Below, in pieces: positions 52,168-61,100 of a DNA stretch of 64,000 nt. Position 1 is the stretch's first letter, and every line of letters begins with the position of its first letter. This DNA is from Ciona intestinalis. Taxonomy: Eukaryota > Chordata > Ascidiacea > Phlebobranchia > Cionidae. The translations under genes and the position numbers were made by a program. The notes below the pieces were generated by a model. That model ran no database searches. It was given only the letters and a program-made list of their open reading frames with translations, and was not told the DNA's origin. The stretch spans positions 330,986 to 394,985 of the forward strand of contig NC_020178.2 of the NCBI RefSeq assembly GCF_000224145.3, in the 5' to 3' direction.

Positions 52168-53402
52168 ATGAAAAAAATGGATGCTTCTAAACGGAAAAGA
52201 CTGTATGGCTTATCTTTAGCAGTTTTAGGCGGATTTTGTATGTCACTTGGCTCCGTCAGTTATAAGTTGACAAAAGATACAGTCGCCGTGCAAGCGTTTT
52301 TTCTTCAACTGGTTATAATGTACTTTGTGAGCTTGCCTATGCTAACTGTATCGTGGGTTCGAGACGAAATGCCGACTTCTAGTCTGTCTACTTTCTGTTA
52401 CATGTTGCTGTACGGTGCTGGATGTACGGGTTCGAGTCTTTTCTTTTACTTGGCGTTGGACCATTTAAGTGCAGGAGATGCAGTAGCTATAAGTAATTGC
52501 TATTTTGCCCCGACCCTGTTATTTGCATGGCTGTTTTTAAAAGGTGAGAAGACGTGAATAGTGTTGGTACCAGCCACAAAGTTACGTACGTACGTGGTAA
52601 CTCGTAATTAAGCGAGCACGAGGTGTGTGAAACAGAACACCCGTGTTTAACGACTAGCATTGCCCTGCCCAACGAGAATAAATTATCGCATTCCTTATTA
52701 TTTCTTAACAGAGTAACATACGTGGTAACTCGCAAGCATACACAAGGTGTATGGAACAGAACACCCGTGTTATAACGACTGACATTGCCCCGCCGCGCAC
52801 GGATTAAAAGTTACATTCATTCATTTATATTTTATGTTCCAGAAAAAGTACACCCATTGCAATTGATCTTTGTGGCCGCTAGCATTGTTGGCGTTTTTCT
52901 CGTTGCAAGACCAGAGTTTTTGTTCGGATACTCTGACCAAACCACTTCAGAACGCAGTACAAATACGAACAAAGTTTTGGGAATCATTTTCTGCGTCTTA
53001 AGCAACGTTTTTACTGCCGGGCGACTTATAATTGGACGAAAACTATTGGGCAGGGCGTCCTTACTACAGCTAGTTACTGCGCTATCAGTAATAGGAATGG
53101 TATCCTTTGTACTGTACGCGCAGATTCGAAACGAAGGCTGGTACATACCATGCAAATCAGACTGGTTATATTTAATAATTAATGCGCTTTGTATATGCTG
53201 TACTTTAAGTATGACAACATTAGCTTTGCAGTTCGAAAGGGCTGGACCCGTTTCAATGGCGTATAGCCTTTTAATTGTATTTACTTTTATATTGGAAAGT
53301 ATTTTGTTAAAGTCAGCTCCCAAAATTACGAGTATTGTAGGGGCACTTTTAGTTTTTTTAAGCTGTGTTGGTACAGTATTAGTGCAAATGAAATACACGT
53401 AA
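52168..53402 (+). CDS. EamA/DMT-superfamily transporter, SLC35G-like
   Basis: Multi-pass membrane protein of the drug/metabolite transporter superfamily; substrate unknown. Exons 52168-52543 and 52843-53402 (stop TAA) give 311 residues. Two EamA-like halves are visible, with about ten hydrophobic segments. The first half starts GLSLAVLGGFCMSLGSVSYK and contains FFYLALDHLSAGDAVAISNC. It continues across the intron as the helix-4/5 motif FAPTLLFAWLFLKGEKVHPLQ, then VGVFLVARPEFLFG. The second half begins VLGIIFCVLSNVFTAG and ends GALLVFLSCVGTVLVQ. Pattern and length fit SLC35G1/TMEM20-type solute carriers; sugar-nucleotide transporters of other SLC35 groups are less similar. The ATG follows an acceptor-like ATATTACAG by 12 nt, suggesting 5' cis- or trans-splicing. 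Its single intron is built almost wholly of two SINE tails. Confidence 0.86.
52566..52828 (+). mobile_element. Two SINE 3' halves filling the transporter's intron
   Basis: Cores GCACGAGGTGTGTGAAACAG and CAAGGTGTATGGAACAGAAC. The second tail TTACATTCATTCATTTAT leads straight into the acceptor at 52842. Together they occupy about 88% of the 299-bp intron. Confidence 0.8.
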
Positions 53403-53737
53403 CGATTCGTATTATTTGTTTACGCATTTCAGTAGCTTTTCTGTTGACGTGTATAATATTTCCTCTCTTTTCTTGGTACTTGTTTACGTTTCAATGCCAT
53501 ATACAAGTAATACGCTCTCATAAATTTAAAGTATGTGAATGAATGAATGTAACTTGCTTTATCCAAAAACGACAGTCGTTTTAACACGGGTGTCCTGTTT
53601 CATACAGCTCGTGCCAGCTTACGAGCTACCACGTGTTCTTGTAAGTGACTGCTGCTCTGAAGGTGCATGAAATGGATCACCCGTGTTATACCAACTGTAA
53701 TTGCCAGCAGAAGCGATAATTGGCATTCAATCGCAAT

Positions 53738-53872
53738 GCTGTGCCATGGTACATTGGTTAGCATGGCTGCCTGTAGCCAAAGGGTGGTCGGTTCGAGGCT
53801 CGATGATGGTAAGATTCTGGACTTATAATGAGAATATTTTAACCCAGTGTTAACTTGTGGGTTGTCTAAAAC
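53738..53872 (+). mobile_element. SINE with tRNA-like head and good B-box
   Basis: CATTGGTTAGCATGGCTG (A-box region) and GGTCGGTTCGAGGCTCGATG, which contains GGTTCGAGGCT close to the polymerase III B-box consensus. The body is truncated after TTAACTTGTGGGTTGTCTAA. Confidence 0.72.
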
Positions 53873-54206
53873 AGAGTTCGTATATAAACATGTTTATACA
53901 CCGACTGTGGTCTAATATAAGCCATAAATTAAAGCACCCAAACAGTTACTTGTTGTTAAAATTAATAAATGAACAAGAAGTGTATAAAATTAAAAAAATG
54001 TGTTACCATCCAGAACAGTAGGTAAAGTAACTGGACAAATACCAAAACATTTTATTGTTAAACCAAACGGGGAGTAAATAACTTCCACAATCACGAAAAA
54101 CTTCCGCTCGGCGCTAATATTATAATATTTCTATGTTCATCAGGTGCAGGTCATAATAAAGTAAGTCATTTTCATTATTACGTCACGATTTTTGGGGAAG
54201 TATATA

Positions 54207-54384
54207 TATAGTACTGTGGGGTAAGATGGATGCTCTTATGGGGTAAGATAGATACAATTGACAACGTTCTTTTGAGTCGTGAGGATACGGGTATATAATT
54301 CTGTAAATATTCTTTGTTTACTACCAAATGGGACAATAAAATAGAATAAAAAACATGGACCGTCTTACCCCACCCTACTATATT
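54207..54384. mobile_element. MITE with internal deletion and doubled left end
   Basis: GTACTGTGGGGTAAGATGGA is followed at once by TATGGGGTAAGATAGATACA, two left ends in tandem. The right end is CGTCTTACCCCACCCTACTA. Confidence 0.76.
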
Positions 54385-55148
54385 GGATATATTAACATTA
54401 GACACAGAATATGTAAAATCCTTTTTGTTTGGGTGTGTGTAAGGGGCAGTTCAAGTAAGAGTATTTTAGGGCTTTTTTGTAGTTTTTTTGTGTGTGATAA
54501 GACTAAAACACTGTACTATAAAAGGGAAAACACACTACAGTTATGTAGTAAAGTTCTATGCTAGTCTGTCCTCTAGGTGAAGCGACCACGCTTATTTTCT
54601 TCCAATTGAATGTAAATATGTTCTTAACTCTAAGCGCGTTTTAACAACTGTTGTCTTGTCGCTATATCCTGTATTTCGTCTAAAATATTTCTAATCTTCA
54701 CTAATCGCAGAGAAAAATAAAAGTTATTATTTTTTGGTACCAGTTAAGATTTACGGAAGATGGTTTTAGTTTTCAACCAAAGTGTTTGAAGTGAAGTTAA
54801 TATGTCATATAGAATATAGGATGTTATGTTTGTAAACTGACCAAAGTCTGTGTTTTTTTGCAGTTAGTAAATCATGCTTTGTTACAGTATAGATTAGCTA
54901 TTTTATTTTATTAGTATGAATAAATGAACGTAACTCATTTACTTTCGCTTGGCAGAGCAACAATAGCGTAAAAACGAAAGTTGTTAAGACACGGTTACGC
55001 TTAAACAATAAACATATTTAAATTTAATCGATTAAGTAGATAATTTTTTGTTTTTTTTAAAAAGGTACACATAATAAATAGGTGTATAATTGCAAAGTTA
55101 TTTCACGATAACTGTTGTTGAGTGGAAATAGAAAATAAATTTGTCAAA

Positions 55149-58100
55149 ATGACGACAAATCAAGGAATGGAACAACTTATTCCGTTGGTGAATAAATTGC
55201 AAGATGCATTCGCCCATACAGGTAAATACAAGATTAAAAAGTTTTTTAAAAAAATTAAAGTTTTAATTTTTTGTTAAGTTAAATTTTTTTTAGTTTTTTT
55301 TGCAGAATTTTTTTTGAGAAATTAAGAATATCTGAAGGGAATGAATGTAACTTATTTATCTTGAATCAAGAATGAAAATCATTATAACACCAGTGTTCTG
55401 TTTCATGCACCTGGTGCCTATTTGCAAGTTATAATACCACGTATGTAACTTAACAAATAACATTCAAAAAATATAAAACCGTATCCTCACGACTCTCATA
55501 GACCGTTGTTAATTGTTTAAAACACAATCAGGATATTTGTATATTATGTGCTAAAGGTGGGTAATCCTTTAGCTGGTGGCCACCTGAAATTTTTGTTTCA
55601 AAATGTTCCTTAGGTCTCCCTGATACCCACTATATAATTTTGTTTTTAAAAAACTCGGGCGTTCGTGTCGAAAATTATGCACGAAATCATGCTGCGTCAC
55701 CGTATTTTCCACACCAGCCGTTATGAATTAAACCAAGGTTAGATTATTACGTGGGATCCNNNNNNNNNNNNNNNNNNNNNNNNNNNNNNNNNNNNNNNNN
55801 NNNNNNNNNATCAAGGAATGGAACAACTTATTCCGTTGGTGAATAAATTGCAAGATGCATTCGCCCATACAGGTAAATACAAGATTAAAAAGTTTTTTAA
55901 AAAATTTAAGTTTTAATATTTTGTTAAGTTAAATTTTTTTTAGTTTTTTTTGCAGATTTTTTTTTGAGAAATTAAGAATATCTGAAGGGAATGAATGTAA
56001 CTTATTTATCTTGAATCAAGAATGAAAATCATTATAACACCAACGTTCTGTTTCATGCACCTGGTGCCTATTTGCAAGACATAATACCACAACAAATAAC
56101 ATTCAAAGAAATATAAAACCGTATCCTCACAACCCCCATAGACCGTTGTTAATTGTTTAAAACACAATCAGGATATTTGTATATTATGTGCTAAAGGTGC
56201 CCCGTCTTGCCCCACAGTATTTATTTATATATTTTTATTACAGGATCCACACTGAATATAGACCTTCCACAAATTGCTGTTGTAGGCGGTCAGAGTGCTG
56301 GAAAAAGTAGTGTATTGGAAAACTTTGTTGGAAAGTATGTAGTAATATTGTGTTGGTATTACATTAGCTTATTATGTAAATATGTACTGTAGGAGTTTTT
56401 TTTGGCTTTTTTAACAAAATCTGGAGTGACTTTGTTAAAAGTTACACTTATTGTTGTTAAACAAAGAAAATCTCATTGATTAATGTGGTGAATGCAATAT
56501 ACTTTGGCTCTGTTTGTATAGACACCTAACAGCAAGGTAATATCTGTTTTGGGCATAAAAACTGGGGTGCTAAAACATGTTTTGGTGACACCATTGTTTT
56601 AAAAGTAGGGGTCATTTTTTTAAACTTTCTGTTAGGCAGACCTAGTTTTTCTACTTCTAGTTCTGACCTAAATTAACTTATTTGCAATCTAATTAGCCAG
56701 ATACAATTTACAATTTGTAAAAGTCTGTTTTATTGATTTGAATTCCCAGTTGTTGTAGCTCTATGATTAGTCTAGTTCTGTTTCACTGAAATTAACTATT
56801 GATTCTAAAATTTTGTGTCATTTATGTCTTAGTATAGTAGGGTAGGGGAAGAAGGGACACTTTTAGCAAATAATATTCAAATATCCTGATCGTGTTTTAA
56901 ACAATTAACAATGGTCTATGGGAGTAGTGAGAAAACTGTTTAAAAATTTTTTGAATGTTCTTGTTTTATTATTAAAAGTGATGAAAAAATACAATGAAAA
57001 GATGTCCCATCTTTCCCAACCCCACTATATTGTGCTTATTTTAACATTTTAATTTAAGCGAATGCAATGCAGTTATGTACACGCAATAGCAAAACAAGTA
57101 CAAGTATTGACTAACACCCAAAAACACTTGATTTGCAGTCATGTTTAATCTCTCTTATCAAAATTAAGCTGCAGTTAATATGAGTAATTTCACTAAATTT
57201 TGCGTGGGTATTTCTGAAAGCCAAATATAGTACTGCATATTCAAACTAAAATGTTACTTTTAAAAAAGGAAAATTTCCACAACTTTTTTTTTTTTTTTTT
57301 AAAGTTTTTTTATTTTTTTCAGAGATTTTTTGCCGAGAGGTTCCGGCATTGTTACACGGCGTCCCTTAGTGTTGCAACTGATCACAGCGAAAAATGGAGG
57401 TAAAATTTAAACACAAACTATTGCCTATTCAAGCTGATATTCATATCTCTTTATACTAAGTTACATCCATTGAAAAAATAATTAAAAGTTTTTTCTGGCT
57501 GCGTCACTGTTTTTGTATATCAATTAAATCTTTAGTAAAATTGGCGTATGTGTCCTTGGGCAAGACATTTAACGGACATTGCTCCAACCCAGTGGTCACT
57601 AATGGGTTGTAATGGACAACTCTGGCTTAAATCTTAAGTCCTGTGGGGTACCACACTGTAGGACCTTACCCATATAGAATAGAAATGCACAAAATATATT
57701 GTAATTTGTATTTCAAACTTAAAATGAAACTAAATGTTATGAATTCAAGTCCATACATGCAATCCACTCGCTGGACACATATACTTCTGCTAATTTTGCA
57801 TTTGTTAATATTTAACTTGATAGTAATTACAACATTATGAAGCAGAGCAAATAAATGTGATGTCACTTATTTACAATGTACATTCTGCTCATAGGCACCT
57901 ATTTTCTGAAAAAACAGGATGTTTTTACGCCATATTTTATGTTAATTTATGTAAATTGCCTTTTTGTTATGTTTTTTTGTATCTTTTTTATGTATAGCCC
58001 ATACAAGATTTGTTAAAATAAATTTTATCTTTTATTTAAATATGTATGTATATATACCCAGATTTTTTAAAACAATTTTTACTCTTTTTTAAATATGTAT

Positions 58101-61100
58101 ACATATAAACCCAAATTTATTATAAAAACTTTGTTACCTATTTTATGTTATCGAATTTTTTCACAAAGACTCATAACTTATTCCGGGGCATGCATGCATA
58201 CCCCGCATACCCATGTTAGGCGCCAAATTATGTATTTATTTACCTATATGTACAGTACAATAAAACTTAGGCACAAAAGTAGTGCAACTATTTTAATGAG
58301 CTTTGGGCTACTAAAGGATATAGTTATAGTGGTAAAATGAAAGTTATTTAATTATAGCAATAAAATTGGTGCAGCTGTTAAAATTATTGTTTTATTGGCA
58401 TGTAGTTTTATGTGTGCGCTGTGCACTGGTTTATTTAAGATAATTTTAAAACTCTAAGAGAATGAAAACATGGACCATTTTACCCCAAATGGAAATATGG
58501 ACCGTCTTACCTCAAATCAAAACATGGCTTATTTTACCCCAAACGAAAACAGGATCATTTTGCCCCAAACAAAACATGGACCATTATACCCCAACCTACT
58601 ATGTAATATTTTTCGAGAAATATAAATTTCTTTATAATTTTTTCATTTTTTTAGTACAGTGCGTAGGGTGCTAGGGTAAAACATAACATATTTATCACAT
58701 TAAAGCTGTCACTTCTGTTATGTGAATCATATTGTCTACTCATACTTCCTGTAATGTGATGTTTTTAACTTATATGTATGTCAAATTCTTTAGAAAAACT
58801 GTAATGTGTGTATTTTAGAATACATTTGAATTGCTTACACAAATTTAATTTTAATTTTTAAAGTTTCTGAAAAGTCGAAAGCATAATAACCTTAAATTGG
58901 TTGCACCACTTTTCACAGGTGTTTATATAAATTAAGTTGTATTTGACCGACACTTCAGTATTTTTGACAGCTAGTTTTACAAAGTGTCAACAAAACAATA
59001 ACGTTAAATTGGTTGCACCACTTTTCACAGGTGTTTATATAAGTTAAGTTGTATTTGACCGACACTTCAGTATTTTTGACAGTTAGTTTTACTAAGTGTC
59101 AACAAAACAATAACCTTGAATTGGTTGCACCACTTTTCATGGGTGTTTATATAAGTTAAGTTGTATTTGACCGACACTTCAGTATTTTTGACAGCTAGTT
59201 TTACAAAGTGTCAACAAAACAATAACCTTGAATTGGTTGCACCACTTTTCACAGGTGTTTATATAAATTAAGTTGTATTTGACCGACACTTCAGTATTTT
59301 TGACAGCTAGTTTTACAAAGTGTCAACAAAACAACAACCTTGAATTGGTTGTACCACTCTTCACATGTGTTTATGCATATTTTATGCATACAAAATAACT
59401 CAAATTTGCTATTTTTCCCACAATATAAAAATTGTTTTTACCATTTAAATCTTTCCATTAAAAAAAATTGTTTTTAAATTTTTTCATAAAATAAATCGGC
59501 CCGATTTTTTAGTTTAAATTGTTCTGTTTTTTTCATAACTTATATTGTTCTGTATTTTACAATTCATGTTTCTTCTATTTTTATAGAATGGGGTGAATTT
59601 TTGCACTGCAAGGGGAAAAAATTCACCGATTTTAACGAAATAAGAAAAGAAATTGAGGAAGAGACGGACAGAATGACCGGATCAAACAAAGGCATCAGCG
59701 CCATACCTATTAATCTACGAGTGCATTCTCCACATGGTATGTATTGTTGTGTTTTTACTATGTTTTTTTTACTCCTTTTTTGTTTTTACTTCTTTTTTTT
59801 TGTTTTTTTTACTCCCCTTTTCTGTTTTTTTAATTCTACTTGAAAAAAAGTAGCAAATAAAAGCGTTCTTTTTACTTTTTTTAACTTTTTTAACACTTCT
59901 TACTGATAGTTTTACTCAAAAAGTTTTTACACATAGCTTGTTTTTAAAGGTTTTGCAGTTTTGTTTGACCTTTCAATTAATTGCGACATAGTAGCAGTTT
60001 TACACAGCTATTATTTCACAGTTCAGAATTCTTTTTATTATATATTTAATATATTATAAATATATATATATATTTTTTTTTTGCATTATAATTGCGATTG
60101 TTTGACCTGTCAACTAAAACTGACATAATAGCATTTAACATTTAAAAAATTAAATAAAAAAACTAATGTTTTTGATTTATTTCAGTTTTGAATCTGACAC
60201 TTGTGGATTTACCTGGTATGACAAAAGTCCCTGTTGGGGATCAGCCTGCAGATATTGAGCAGCAGATCCGTGATATGATTATGCAGTTCGTAGTAAAGGA
60301 CAATTGCCTTATTCTCGCTGTATCGCCAGCAAATTCTGATCTCGCAAATTCAGACGCACTAAAAATCGCAAAAGAATTTGACCCGCAAGGTAAAAATTGC
60401 TTGATATTTATATTTTGCAAGACACTTATTGGGCGTTGCTCCAACCCAGTGGTCACTAATGCCAATGGGTTGTAGCACCCTGGGTGTAGTGGTACCAAAA
60501 GACGGGGCACCTTTAGCACATAATATCCAAATATCCTGATCGTGTTTTAAACAATTAACAATGGTCTATGGGAGTCGTGAGGATACGGTTTTACAATTCT
60601 TTCTAATGTTCTTTGTTTACTACCATATGGGACGAGAAAATAAAATAAAAAGGTGCCCCATCTTCCCCCACCCTACTATACACATATTTGTTTTGTGTTA
60701 AATTTTGTCAATAATTTTATCCAGGTATTCGCACTATTGGGGTTATAACCAAACTCGATTTAATGGACGAGGGCACAGATGCCAAACATATATTAGAGAA
60801 CAAACACCTGCCTTTAAGAAGGGGTGAGTTACATTCTAAACCAGTATTCGAAACTGTTTTTTTGGCGGATTTTTTTATATAGATATATTATATGTTAAAT
60901 TTTGTGTGTCAATTTTTTAAAATACAGAAGAGGCAAAGATTATACACATATTTTTTTATAAGTGAATCTAACTTATTGGTTGCAATGTTTACTGATTAGT
61001 GCAGTGTAGTAAATTTCTGGTTTTGGGTTATATTTTTAGTCAAAATTGAGTATTTTTTATAAATGTATAAAACAAATTATTGATAACTGTATGACCACTA

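Larger units (their letters stand above)
53403..55148. other. Intergenic region between the transporter and dynamin
   Basis: SINE tail half (53535-53640, -), a SINE with tRNA-like head (53738-53872, +), a MITE (54207-54384) and another minus-strand SINE piece (about 54915-55000). The remaining DNA (54385-54910) is T-rich and featureless. Confidence 0.55.

Noticed and set aside
52832..53398. 188-codon open frame on the minus strand
   Set aside because: Exact antisense shadow of the second exon of the DMT transporter; no independent motif.
58462..58674. Open frame with WTILPQ-like repeats
   Set aside because: Translation of tandem MITE ends inside a dynamin intron.
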